Shown here: piece by piece, positions 16,767-24,377 of the stretch
Layout of the letters: every line of letters starts with the position of its first letter
Numbering within the stretch: position 1 is the first letter of the stretch
Source of the DNA: Pseudomonas soli
GTDB lineage: Bacteria > Pseudomonadota > Gammaproteobacteria > Pseudomonadales > Pseudomonadaceae
Direction of reading: 5' to 3'
Assembly: GCF_900110655.1 (NCBI RefSeq)
Contig: NZ_FOEQ01000011.1
Coordinates: 104,166-168,165, forward strand
Length of the DNA stretch: 64,000 nt
Notes under the pieces: model-generated
The model's database searches: none
What the model saw: only the letters and a program-made list of their open reading frames with translations
Told to the model about the DNA's origin: nothing
Position numbers and translations under genes: made by a program

Positions 16767-17265
16767 GTGTGGAGAGTCGAGGGTCCTGTGTATGTCTTCA
16801 TCAGTGGTGAATTAGAAATAATTACATACTACGTGGTACGTATTGTGGTTGTTTCGGAGCCAGTGAACGCGTGATGGCCACAGGTGTTCGCCGTAACCCT
16901 TGCAGCGCCTATGAGACCGAGCGCCGCAAGATTTGTCGTCTTACACTTGGCTGCCCTGGCGCAGTCGTTCCCCCTGAAACATCAGACTTAACCGCTTCCT
17001 TGTAGGCCATTTCCCAAACATACTCCGACCGCTTTTTTTTCATTCCAAGGGCATCTAGTCTCGCCGGGTCGCTGCACATCAGCGACGCAGCTTTGACAGG
17101 CTGCGATGAACTGAAAGCAACATAGTTTCACCTGCAAGGGTGGCTGTGCATAGGGCACGCTCGCGTGCGCCGGTCTTTTCAGTTCCTCCGGTCTGTCAAC
17201 CTATGCACAGCTGCCACCATCTGTTTGACAGCAGCGTGGATGGTTGCCCACATCAGGAACTGTTT
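16767..17265. other. 500-bp spacer with possible tiny gene and inverted repeat
   Basis: No convincing long gene. A possible 43-codon frame starting MATGVRRNPCSAYETERRK spans 16874-17005 on the plus strand, with no good ribosome site; it may be a remnant. Around 16815-16855 the DNA is AT-rich (TACGTGGTACGTATTG repeats a TACGT core). At 17139-17218, GGTGGCTGTGCATAGG and CCTATGCACAGCTGCCACC form an inverted repeat with an inner GCACGC/GCGTGC hairpin (17155-17168). This lies just upstream of the next small gene. Confidence 0.5.
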
Positions 17266-17499
17266 ATGCTCAAGATCGTCCCCGACCCACCCACCTTCCT
17301 TGAAGACACCCTGGTCCAGACCACCGAACACGTGCTCTGCGCCCTGGCCGTTGCGCAACAATCCGTCGCACTCATCTCCCGCTCTCCCGGTTCGATGTTG
17401 GTACTGGCCGCACTGCATGAGATGGAGGCAGTGCGCACGCTACTGGATTCGGCATTGGCGCAGTTACAGATGACCACGCAGTCGCCAACCCTGCACTGA
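17266..17499 (+). CDS. DUF6124-like small protein
   Basis: A 77-residue protein, starting MLKIVPDPPTFLEDTLVQT, with one long helical region rich in Ala and Leu (about 18-65). It resembles short Pseudomonas-specific DUF proteins that occur near DUF3077 genes, and one such gene follows at 17628. An AGGAAC site precedes the ATG. Function unknown. Confidence 0.65.
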   Translation: MLKIVPDPPTFLEDTLVQTTEHVLCALAVAQQSVALISRSPGSMLVLAALHEMEAVRTLLDSALAQLQMTTQSPTLH

Positions 17500-17512
17500 G
17501 TATGAGTTGCCG

Positions 17513-17600
17513 GGCCGGCCCATCGCGGGGCAAGCCCGCCCTCACGCTTTGAACTCAGCTGGAACTCGAAACGTGGGCTTGACCCGCGATAAGGCCAGCC
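17513..17600. repeat. REP-type inverted pair
   Basis: Left unit contains CATCGCGGGGCAAGCCCGC (17521-17539); right unit is its diverged inverse, GTGGGCTTGACCCGCGAT. This is the P. putida-type extragenic palindrome, here in a diverged inverted pair between two small genes. It may stabilise mRNA or end transcription. Confidence 0.75.
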
Positions 17601-17627
17601 AGGCAAAGCCCTTTTCAAGGAGATCCC

Positions 17628-17897
17628 ATGACGCCAGAAGACCCTCATACCACCGCCGGCAAGACCCGCTTCTACCAAGGCGAAAACAACACCCAACCGC
17701 TGTTCTGCATTGAGCCCGGCATTCCCTGTCAGCACGCCCGCGAACAGTCATCGGAACTGATGGACTGCGTACGTCACCTGACCCTGGTCGGGGTGATGGA
17801 GAGCGACCCGCGCATGGTCTGGGCCGCTCACTATCTCAGCGCCTTGGCCAAGGCGTTGATGGACGATGCCGAACTGGGTATGGGGCATCAGGTCTGA
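17628..17897 (+). CDS. DUF3077 family protein
   Basis: An 89-residue protein of the Pseudomonas DUF3077 type: an N-terminal TRFYQGENN segment, then a helical region (LMDCVRHLTLVGVMESDPRMVWAAHYLSALAKA is its core; only this name is given). No catalytic motif or membrane segment. A strong AGGAGA site precedes the ATG. It follows the DUF6124-like gene and a REP pair, and is closed by a strong hairpin. Function unknown. Confidence 0.75.
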   Translation: MTPEDPHTTAGKTRFYQGENNTQPLFCIEPGIPCQHAREQSSELMDCVRHLTLVGVMESDPRMVWAAHYLSALAKALMDDAELGMGHQV

Positions 17898-17901
17898 AAG
17901 A

Positions 17902-17920
17902 GGGGGCGCAAAGCGCCCCC
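17902..17920 (+). terminator. hairpin terminator after DUF3077 gene
   Basis: GGGGGCGC-AAA-GCGCCCCC: perfect 8-bp stem and 3-nt loop, starting 4 bp after the stop codon and followed by GTGTTT. A second hairpin, TTGGGG-CAGCCT-CCCCAA, follows at 17925-17942. Confidence 0.75.
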
Positions 17921-17991
17921 GTGTTTGGGGCAGCCTCCCCAATACCTTCCACTTGTTTCTCCAACACTCTGATTTCAAACAATGTTATTGA

Positions 17992-18007
17992 TGGCATAAC
18001 GCTTGCT
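17992..18007 (+). promoter_or_regulatory. sigma-54 (-24/-12) promoter of the propeller/Sco block
   Basis: TGGCATAACGCTTGCT: invariant GG and GC separated by 10 nt, with TTGCT at -12. It fits the RpoN consensus TGGCACG-N4-TTGCW at all key positions. It is the first such element before the beta-propeller gene, and the predicted start is about 18019. A palindrome at 17925-17942 lies roughly 50-67 bp upstream of it, though that one may belong to the previous gene's terminator. Confidence 0.65.
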
Positions 18008-18048
18008 TTCACCCTCCACAGAACCCGTGAGTCCTGTGGAGGTGCAGC

Positions 18049-18093
18049 ATGATCATTCCCCTCGAAGGCGCTACCCCATGCGTGCCGGCATGA
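18049..18093 (+). CDS. possible 14-residue leader peptide
   Basis: A strong GGAGG site 7 nt before the ATG at 18049 opens a frame encoding MIIPLEGATPCVPA. Its TGA overlaps an in-frame ATG (18090) of the beta-propeller gene as ATGA. That start has no ribosome site of its own. This arrangement suggests translational coupling through a leader peptide. Whether it is translated cannot be shown from sequence. Confidence 0.35.
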   Translation: MIIPLEGATPCVPA

Positions 18094-20069
18094 ACCGCAA
18101 GCTTCGCCCTGCATACCTGGGCTTGCTGCTGGGCACCGCGCTGATCGGCCTCGGCGTGGCCTACGAAAAGCTCTGGTGCGACCCCCGCGAACTGCTGCAG
18201 GAAGCCGCCGATCCCCAGGCCCTGCACACCCTCAGCCGCGACGGCGTCACCGTGGAGTTCGAGGCGCGGCCCCTGGCCGGCGGCGAACTGCGCGAGGGCG
18301 ACTTTGCCAATATCCGTTTCAAGGTCAGCGACCAGAGCAGTGGCCAGCCGCTGTCGGGCATGGCCCCCGGCGCCTGGCTCGACCCTGCGCAGTCGGCACC
18401 GGTCGGTGACCGCGACAGCAGCTGCAAGGCGCGCGTGGCACTGTTTCTCAAGAGCAGCATCGGCGCTCGCCCTTTGCTCGACCTGAACAGCTACTTCCTG
18501 CTGGTGCTGAACAAGGATGCCAGCCTGACGGTGATCGACCCGACCGTGTCGGTGGGTGGGGTCACCAGCACGCTGGCGCGCATCGACCTTCCGGGGCGCC
18601 CCATGGACTGGGTGGCCAGCGGCGATGACAAGCAGGTGTTCGTGTCCATGCCCGAGCGTAACCAGGTGGCCTTGATCGACACCGAGACATTTACCCGCGT
18701 GGCCACCCTCGAGGCCGGCGAGCAGCCGCTGCGGGTGGCGCTGCAACCGGACCAGCGCCTGCTGTGGGTGGGCAACAACAGCCATGACCCGGCCAAGGGC
18801 GGGGTGACGGTGATCGATGTGCCCAGCCGCACCACGCTCAAGTCGTTCGCCACCGGCTCCGGCCACCACGAGATCGCCTTCAGCGCCGACTCGCGCTTTG
18901 TCTTCGTCAGCAACCGCGATGGCGGCACCCTGAGCGTCATCGACACCGCGCAGATGCGCCTGGTGAATACCCTCGAGGTCGGTCCGCACCCGTTGTCGGT
19001 GGCCTATTCGCCGCTGTCGCAGGCGGTGTACGTGGTCGATGGCCAGGAGGGCACGGTGCGGGTGATCGACGCCCGCAGCCACACCCTGCGCCACATGGTC
19101 AAGGCCGAACAGGGCCTGGGGCCGATGCGCTTCAGCCAGGATGGTCGTTACGGCGTGGTGCTCAACACCCTGGAGAACCAGGCGCTGGTGATCGATGCCA
19201 GTACCGACCAGCTGCTCCATCGCATCCCGGTGGCAGCCGAGCCGTACCAACTGACCTTCACCAAGGCCTACGCCTATGTGCGTGGGCTGGCTTCGCCGAA
19301 GGTGAGCATGATCAACCTGGCGAGCCTCGGGCAGGGGCGCGAGCCGATTGTCCAGGGCTTCGAGGCTGGCCCGGCGGCGCCGCGCCAGGCCGGCGACCTG
19401 CCGTTGGCCCAGGGGGTGAGCATTTCCCGCGACGACAATGCGGTGTTCGTGGTCAACCCGGTGGACAACACTACCTACTTCTATGCCGAGGGCATGAACG
19501 CGCCGATGTCGGGCTATAACAACCGCGGCCACCAGGCCCGCGCCGCGCTGGTCATCGACCGCAGTCTGCGCGAGCTGGCGCCCGGCGTGTACGGCTCGAC
19601 GGTGAAGCTGCCGGCCTCCGGCACCTTCGATGTGGCGTTCCTGCTCAACCAGCCGCAGATCATCCACTGCTTCAGCACCGATGTCGCGGCGTTGCCGCAG
19701 TCGGGAAGGGCCAAGCGGGCCCACGCCGAGTTCATCGGCACCGACCAGCCGCTGCTGCAGCACACCCCGTACCTGGCCAGGGTGCGTATTGTCGGCGAGG
19801 ACGGCAAGCCGCGCCTGGGGCTTGGCGACCTGAGCCTGCGCTACTTCCTGGCGCCTTCGTCGCTGCCGCGCAACGTGGCGCTGGTCGAAGTGGGCGAGGG
19901 GCTCTACCAGGCGCCGCTGGAGCTTGCCGAGGCCGGCGCCTGGTACCTGCACGTGCAGTCGCCGAGCCTAGGGCGTGCTTTCACCGAAGAAAACTACACC
20001 AGCCTGCGCGTCCTGCCGGCCGCAGCAGAGCCCACCGCTTCCCAAGGGGAACCCAGGAGTGTGCGATGA
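18078..20069 (+). CDS. membrane-anchored YVTN beta-propeller protein
   Basis: About 663 residues. A basic N-terminus and one hydrophobic helix (about 12-30) suggest a periplasmic protein held in the inner membrane. An Ig-like FixH/YtkA-type segment follows (about 55-110), then at least six YVTN/cytochrome-d1-like propeller blades (VFVSNRDGGTLSVIDT, VYVVDGQEGTVRVID and similar, about 165-490), and a C-terminal Ig-like domain (about 545-640). No heme motif CxxCH is seen. Start at 18078 has an AAGG site; 18090, coupled to a leader frame, is possible. It overlaps the first Sco gene by 4 bp. Role in copper or redox protein assembly is inferred from neighbours. Confidence 0.78.
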   Translation: MRAGMNRKLRPAYLGLLLGTALIGLGVAYEKLWCDPRELLQEAADPQALHTLSRDGVTVEFEARPLAGGELREGDFANIRFKVSDQSSGQPLSGMAPGAWLDPAQSAPVGDRDSSCKARVALFLKSSIGARPLLDLNSYFLLVLNKDASLTVIDPTVSVGGVTSTLARIDLPGRPMDWVASGDDKQVFVSMPERNQVALIDTETFTRVATLEAGEQPLRVALQPDQRLLWVGNNSHDPAKGGVTVIDVPSRTTLKSFATGSGHHEIAFSADSRFVFVSNRDGGTLSVIDTAQMRLVNTLEVGPHPLSVAYSPLSQAVYVVDGQEGTVRVIDARSHTLRHMVKAEQGLGPMRFSQDGRYGVVLNTLENQALVIDASTDQLLHRIPVAAEPYQLTFTKAYAYVRGLASPKVSMINLASLGQGREPIVQGFEAGPAAPRQAGDLPLAQGVSISRDDNAVFVVNPVDNTTYFYAEGMNAPMSGYNNRGHQARAALVIDRSLRELAPGVYGSTVKLPASGTFDVAFLLNQPQIIHCFSTDVAALPQSGRAKRAHAEFIGTDQPLLQHTPYLARVRIVGEDGKPRLGLGDLSLRYFLAPSSLPRNVALVEVGEGLYQAPLELAEAGAWYLHVQSPSLGRAFTEENYTSLRVLPAAAEPTASQGEPRSVR

Positions 20070-20719
20070 ACCGTCTGCATGGTGGAAAACTGCTGGGCCT
20101 GAGCCTGCTGCTGGCCAGCAACCTGGCGCTGGCCCACGCCGGCCACGATCACGGCGGCGCTCCCGAGCAACCGCCGGCCGCTCACCAGGAGAAAGCCAGC
20201 GTGCGCTTCGCCGATGTGGCGCTGCTCGACCAGGATGGCATGCCGGTGCGCCTGGAAAAGGACTTGGTTGGCGATCATCTGGTGGTCATGGGTTTCATCT
20301 ACACCAGTTGCACCACGGTGTGCCCGGTGGTGTCTTCGATCATGAGCAAGGTCCAGCAGCAACTGGGCGGGCGAGTGGGCGAAGAGATCCGCCTGGTGTC
20401 GATCAGCGTCGATCCACAGCGTGACGACTCCAGGCGCCTGGCCGGCTACGCCCGGGCATTCCAGCACGGGCCGGGGTGGAGCTGGGTGACCGGTTCGCCC
20501 TATGCCATCAGCGAAACGCTCAAGGGGCTCGGCAGCTTCAGCGCCAACCTCAGCGAACACCCGCCGTTGATCCTGGTGGGTGACGGGCGCAGCGGGCACT
20601 GGACGCGCTTCTACGGCTTCACCGACCCCAATGTGTTGATCGGCGAGGTCAACCGCCTGAGCGCGCGCCGGGTGCATGCCAAGAGCACGGCCATCGCCGG
20701 CCAGGAGGCACAGCCATGA
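20066..20719 (+). CDS. SCO1/SenC-family copper chaperone
   Basis: A 217-residue thioredoxin-fold protein with a signal peptide (about 1-23) followed by a His-rich stretch HAGHDHGG. The copper-binding pair in CTTVCP (Cys82, Cys86) and the distal His165 are all present. Sco proteins deliver copper to the CuA site of oxidases or reduce its cysteines. The gene overlaps both neighbours by 4 bp (ATGA), so it is translated in one unit with the propeller protein and the second Sco protein. No oxidase gene is in the block; its target is unknown. Confidence 0.9.
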   Translation: MNRLHGGKLLGLSLLLASNLALAHAGHDHGGAPEQPPAAHQEKASVRFADVALLDQDGMPVRLEKDLVGDHLVVMGFIYTSCTTVCPVVSSIMSKVQQQLGGRVGEEIRLVSISVDPQRDDSRRLAGYARAFQHGPGWSWVTGSPYAISETLKGLGSFSANLSEHPPLILVGDGRSGHWTRFYGFTDPNVLIGEVNRLSARRVHAKSTAIAGQEAQP

Positions 20720-21372
20720 GCGCCCACACTTCCCGCCATGCCAGCATGCGCAGTCTCGACTGGCTGGTGCTCGGCGTCTGCCTGTGGATCCTCGCCTCGG
20801 TGGCGTTCGCCCACGAGGGCCATGCGCCGACGCCACAACCGGCGCCGCAGCCCATGACCAGCGGCGGTGGCACCCGCGATGCGCAGACCTGGTTCACCGA
20901 CACCGTGCTCAAGGACCAGGATGGCCGCGAGCTGCGTTTCTACAGCGATGTGCTCAAGAACAAGGTGGTGATGCTCAACGTGATCTTCACCCACTGCAAC
21001 GATGCCTGCCCGCTGATCACTCGCAAATTGCGCGAGGTGCGCGAGGCCATGGGGCCGGCACTGGCGGCGCAAGTGACGTTCGTGTCGCTGAGCAGCGACC
21101 CTCTGAACGACACGCCAGAGGTGCTCAAGGCGTTTGCGCAGAAGCAGGGGGTGGATGGGCCGAACTGGCTGTTCCTGACCGGCGACAAGGCCAGTGTCGA
21201 CCTGGTGCTGGGGCGGTTGGGCCAGTTCCTGCCCAGCCCCGAGCAGCACTCGACGCAGTTGATTGCCGGTGACGTGGCGGGCAAGCGCTGGAGCAAGATT
21301 CGCCCGGACGCGCCGCCTGCAGCGATCGCCCAGCGCATGCAACTGCTGGTACAGCCGTTGGCGGGGCGCTGA
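20716..21372 (+). CDS. second SCO1/SenC-family copper chaperone
   Basis: A 218-residue Sco homologue with an N-terminal membrane segment (about 14-31) and a HEGH motif just after it. The metal motif is CNDACP (Cys94, Cys98), with His178 in the expected later position. It overlaps the first Sco gene by 4 bp. Two different Sco proteins in tandem suggest a relay or two targets, one delivering copper and one acting as thiol reductase (inference). Confidence 0.9.
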   Translation: MSAHTSRHASMRSLDWLVLGVCLWILASVAFAHEGHAPTPQPAPQPMTSGGGTRDAQTWFTDTVLKDQDGRELRFYSDVLKNKVVMLNVIFTHCNDACPLITRKLREVREAMGPALAAQVTFVSLSSDPLNDTPEVLKAFAQKQGVDGPNWLFLTGDKASVDLVLGRLGQFLPSPEQHSTQLIAGDVAGKRWSKIRPDAPPAAIAQRMQLLVQPLAGR

Positions 21373-21376
21373 CATC

Positions 21377-22888
21377 ATGACCGCCGCTCTCAAGTTGGTC
21401 CTGCTCATGTTGTGTTGGTGCCTGAGCGGGGCGGTGCAACTTAGCGAACAGGAACTCGCCGGCAAACGCCTCTACCGCGAAGGCGTCTCCAGCAGCGACG
21501 CCCAGTTGCTGGCCCGGGTCGGCCCCGGCGACATGAGTGTCCCGGCCAGCGTGCTGCCCTGCGCCGGTTGCCATGGCAACGACGGGCGCGGCCGCAGCGA
21601 AGGCGGAGTGCGCCCGCCGAGCCTGGACTGGCAGCGCCTGGCCCTTGGCCCTGGCAACCGCGAGGCCAACAACCGGCGCTACCCGGCCTACACCGATGCC
21701 AGCCTGGCGCGGGTCATCCGCAGCGGCACCGACCCCGCCGGCAATCGCCTCGACCCGGCGATGCCACGCTTCGACCTGAGCCTGGCCGACCAACGCAATC
21801 TCACCGCCTACCTCAAGCGCCTGGGTGAGGACCGCGACCCCGGCGTGGAGGAGGGCACCTTGCGCCTGGGCACCTTGCTGCCCGAGCAGGGGCCGCTGGC
21901 CGAGGCCGGGCGGACGGTGCGGGCAGTGCTGGAGGATGGCGTCGCGCAGTTGAACCAGCAGGGGGGTATCCATGGGCGACGCCTGCAGCTGGTCGCGCTG
22001 GACCCAGGGCAGGACCCGGTCAGCACCGCACAGGCATTGGACACGCTGATGCAACGAGAACGGGTGTTCGCCCTGGTCGCCCCCCTGGCGCCACTGCTCG
22101 ACAGCCGCCAGCTGGAGCGGGCCGGCCTGCCGCTGATCGGTGCCACGCCACGTAGCGGTGGCAACGGGCAGGTGTTCGATCCCTTGCCGGGCGTGCCCGG
22201 GCAATTGCTCAGCGTGGCGCTGCATGCCCGTGATGCCCTTGGCCTGGCGCCCGCAGCCTTGCGGGTGGTGTATGCCGGCGCAGAGCAGGCCGATGCGGCG
22301 CAGGTGCTGCTGCAGCGTTTGCGTCAACTGGGGTTCGCTACCGCGCCGCCCCTGGCGTTCATGGGCCAGGCCCCGGATGGCGAGGGCATCCTCTTCCTCG
22401 GCCACGCCCAGGCATTCACCGCGCTGGCGTCGAGCCTGCAGGCGAGCGGGCGCAACCCCTACCTGTTCGCCGCCTCGGGCCAGGTGGCCGGCGCCGTGCC
22501 GGGATTGCCACCATCATGGTCGCGGCGGGTACTGCTGGCCTATCCCTTCGTCCCCGGCGACTGGACCGCGCAAGGCCGGGCGACCCTTGCCGGGGTGCAG
22601 TTGCGCCAGGGGCTGGAGCCACGCCAGGCGTCGTTGCAGGTCAGTACCCTGTGCGCCTGGCAGCTGCTGGTCGAAGCCTTGAAGCAGATCGGGCGTGACG
22701 CCAGCCGTGAGCAGTTGTTGGTCGCCCTGGAGCAGTTGCATGACATCGATACCGGCCTCACGCCGTTGCTGGGTTTCGGTCCCGGACGCCGCCAGGGCAT
22801 GACAGGTGCACATGTGGTGGAGGTAAGCCTGCCGGGCCCTGGTTTCACTGAAGTGGCACCATACCGAGCGGTGCCGGACAGCCTTTGA
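21377..22888 (+). CDS. c-type cytochrome fused to periplasmic-binding domain
   Basis: A 503-residue exported protein. A signal peptide covers about 1-19. A mono-heme cytochrome c domain follows (about 24-150) with CAGCH at 62-66 and a probable Met ligand in DPAMPRFDLS. Residues about 160-500 match branched-chain amino-acid/urea-type periplasmic-binding domains (GTLLPEQGPLAEAG, HGRRLQLVALDPGQDP). The ATG at 21377 lies 5 bp after the second Sco gene. No ABC permease accompanies it, so it is probably a ligand-sensing or electron-transfer protein rather than an importer component. Confidence 0.85.
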   Translation: MTAALKLVLLMLCWCLSGAVQLSEQELAGKRLYREGVSSSDAQLLARVGPGDMSVPASVLPCAGCHGNDGRGRSEGGVRPPSLDWQRLALGPGNREANNRRYPAYTDASLARVIRSGTDPAGNRLDPAMPRFDLSLADQRNLTAYLKRLGEDRDPGVEEGTLRLGTLLPEQGPLAEAGRTVRAVLEDGVAQLNQQGGIHGRRLQLVALDPGQDPVSTAQALDTLMQRERVFALVAPLAPLLDSRQLERAGLPLIGATPRSGGNGQVFDPLPGVPGQLLSVALHARDALGLAPAALRVVYAGAEQADAAQVLLQRLRQLGFATAPPLAFMGQAPDGEGILFLGHAQAFTALASSLQASGRNPYLFAASGQVAGAVPGLPPSWSRRVLLAYPFVPGDWTAQGRATLAGVQLRQGLEPRQASLQVSTLCAWQLLVEALKQIGRDASREQLLVALEQLHDIDTGLTPLLGFGPGRRQGMTGAHVVEVSLPGPGFTEVAPYRAVPDSL

Positions 22889-22907
22889 GATTCAGGAGAA
22901 GATCACC

Positions 22908-23549
22908 ATGCGCACCCTGATTGCCTGCCTGTTGTCGCTGCTCGCCCTGGCCAGCCACGCCGACACCCCAGCGGCGCGGGTCAATGGCGTGGAGATCGGG
23001 GTGCTGCGCCTGGAGCGCTACTTCAGCGAATACCTCCAGGCCCAGGGGCGGGCGGTGGCGAGCATCCGCAACCCCAACCTTTACCAGCGCCTGCGCGCGC
23101 AGGCCCTGGATGAACTGATCGACAAGGAACTGCTCTGGCAGGAGGCCCAGCGCCAGGGCATAGACATCAGCGATGCGCAGGTGACGGCGCGGGTCGGCGA
23201 GGTCGAGGCGGCCTTCGGCAGCCCTGCGGTGTTCGAGCAGCGCCTGGCGCAAGCCGGCTTCGATCGGGCAGGCTTCGCTGACTACACTCGACATGAGATG
23301 GCCGCACAGCAGGTTTTCGCCCGGCTGAGCGCGGTCGAAGAACCCAGCAGCGCCGAAGTTGCAGCCTTCCATCAGGCCAACTGGCAAAGACTGCAAGGAA
23401 TGCAGAACCAAAGTGATAATACTTCTGTCCTACCAGAACACGGCCTGCGCCTGGCCAGGGACGCGCTCGTCGCACAACTCCAGGGTCAGGCCCGGCAAGC
23501 CGTACGCCAACGTTTGCGTGATTCCGCTACAGTGGAGCGCGCCGACTGA
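22908..23549 (+). CDS. SurA-like periplasmic chaperone without parvulin domain
   Basis: A 213-residue protein with a signal peptide (about 1-18, ending ASHA). The rest is helical and resembles the SurA/PpiD N-terminal chaperone module (ALDELIDKELLWQEAQRQGI followed by a TRVGE-like helix). No parvulin isomerase domain is visible; the C-terminus ends about where one would begin. It closes the first block, 19 bp after the cytochrome gene with an AGGAGAA site. It may assist folding of a secreted or outer-membrane partner. Confidence 0.78.
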   Translation: MRTLIACLLSLLALASHADTPAARVNGVEIGVLRLERYFSEYLQAQGRAVASIRNPNLYQRLRAQALDELIDKELLWQEAQRQGIDISDAQVTARVGEVEAAFGSPAVFEQRLAQAGFDRAGFADYTRHEMAAQQVFARLSAVEEPSSAEVAAFHQANWQRLQGMQNQSDNTSVLPEHGLRLARDALVAQLQGQARQAVRQRLRDSATVERAD

Positions 23550-23565
23550 GGGGGCGGGCAGGGCA

Positions 23566-23628
23566 TTCCCCATTGTTGGGGGAAACGCCTCCGGGCAATG
23601 TGCCATCATCTTCCCCGGATATGGGGAA
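23566..23628 (+). promoter_or_regulatory. paired palindromes, likely upstream activator sites
   Basis: TTCCCC-N7-GGGGAA (23566-23584) and TTCCCC-N6-GGGGAA (23611-23628). Centres are about 44 bp apart, close to four helical turns, so both lie on the same DNA face. They sit about 85-147 bp upstream of the -24/-12 element at 23713, the standard position for sigma-54 enhancer-binding proteins. Confidence 0.62.
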
Positions 23629-23712
23629 CGACCAGCCCGCAAGCTCTGAGGTGACAGACAAGCTTCAACGATATCAACGACTTGAAAGCGGTAAGCACTG
23701 ATTTTTCATGCC

Positions 23713-23728
23713 TGGCACGAAGCCTGCT
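23713..23728 (+). promoter_or_regulatory. sigma-54 (-24/-12) promoter of the pseudopilus/curli-export block
   Basis: TGGCACGAAGCCTGCT: perfect TGGCACG at -24, invariant GG and GC separated by 10 nt, CTGCT at -12. The predicted start near 23740 gives a leader of about 50 nt before the receiver gene. It is one of the two best RpoN matches I found in the window. Confidence 0.72.
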
Positions 23729-23792
23729 CAAGCCTCTACAAGGCCGCACTTCGCAGACCGGGAAACCGGGCAGTTCATGGGAGTGGACCTTG

Positions 23793-24323
23793 GTGAACAG
23801 AGTATTGGTAGTCGATGACGAACAGACCCTTGCGCAGAACCTGCAAGCTTATCTGCAGGCGCAAGGCCTGGAGGTCCATCTCGCCCACGACGGTGCCACG
23901 GGTATCGAAGAGGCCGAGAGACAGGCACCGGACGTGATCGTGCTGGATTACCGCTTGCCCGACATGGAGGGGTTTCAGGTCCTGGAGACCGTGCGCAGGA
24001 ACAGGCAATGCCATTTCGTGCTGATCACCGCCCACCCGACCGCCGAGGTCCGTGAGCGGGCCGCCGAACTGGGTGTGACCCATGTCCTGTTCAAGCCGTT
24101 CCCGCTGATGGAACTGGCCCGCGCCGTCTTCGACCTGATGGGCATCGAGCGCCAGCGCAGAAGCACCGACCAGCCGGCCGAAGGGTACGTCGAACGACGC
24201 CAGAACAGGAACGAGTCGTTCCCCTTGCAGTTGTACGATGGCAGCTGGGTCCTGGCCGACCGCCGACGCAATGGCGGCAAGCCCACCGAACCTGACGACG
24301 AACAACTGCTCACCGGGGAATAG
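23793..24323 (+). CDS. stand-alone response-regulator receiver protein
   Basis: A 176-residue protein from a GTG at 23793 (GGAG 9 nt upstream). Residues 1-118 are a CheY-like receiver with acid pair Asp8-Asp9, phospho-acceptor Asp52, Thr79 and Lys101 all present. The remaining 55 or so residues are hydrophilic, with no helix-turn-helix, AAA+ or enzymatic domain. It heads the pseudopilus operon. Since it cannot itself activate a sigma-54 promoter, it more likely regulates the assembly ATPase or a kinase by contact. No histidine kinase is encoded nearby. Confidence 0.85.
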   Translation: MNRVLVVDDEQTLAQNLQAYLQAQGLEVHLAHDGATGIEEAERQAPDVIVLDYRLPDMEGFQVLETVRRNRQCHFVLITAHPTAEVRERAAELGVTHVLFKPFPLMELARAVFDLMGIERQRRSTDQPAEGYVERRQNRNESFPLQLYDGSWVLADRRRNGGKPTEPDDEQLLTGE

Positions 24324-24377
24324 CGGCGCCCAAGGCCCCCAAGCCCGCGGCGCCGCCCCTGAGCGGAGTCGCAGGCC

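Noticed and set aside
16874..17005. 43-codon frame as a real gene
   Set aside because: No ribosome site and no recognisable family; kept only as a possibility in the spacer entry.
17925..17942. TTGGGG-CAGCCT-CCCCAA as enhancer site for the first sigma-54 promoter
   Set aside because: Its arms are the reverse order of the TTCCCC...GGGGAA sites, and it directly follows the terminator of the previous gene; more likely part of a terminator.
18009..19952. Long open frame of about 647 codons antisense to the propeller gene
   Set aside because: It is a high-GC shadow of the sense frame: no family-like segments, composition dominated by Arg, His, Gln and Ala, and no ribosome site.
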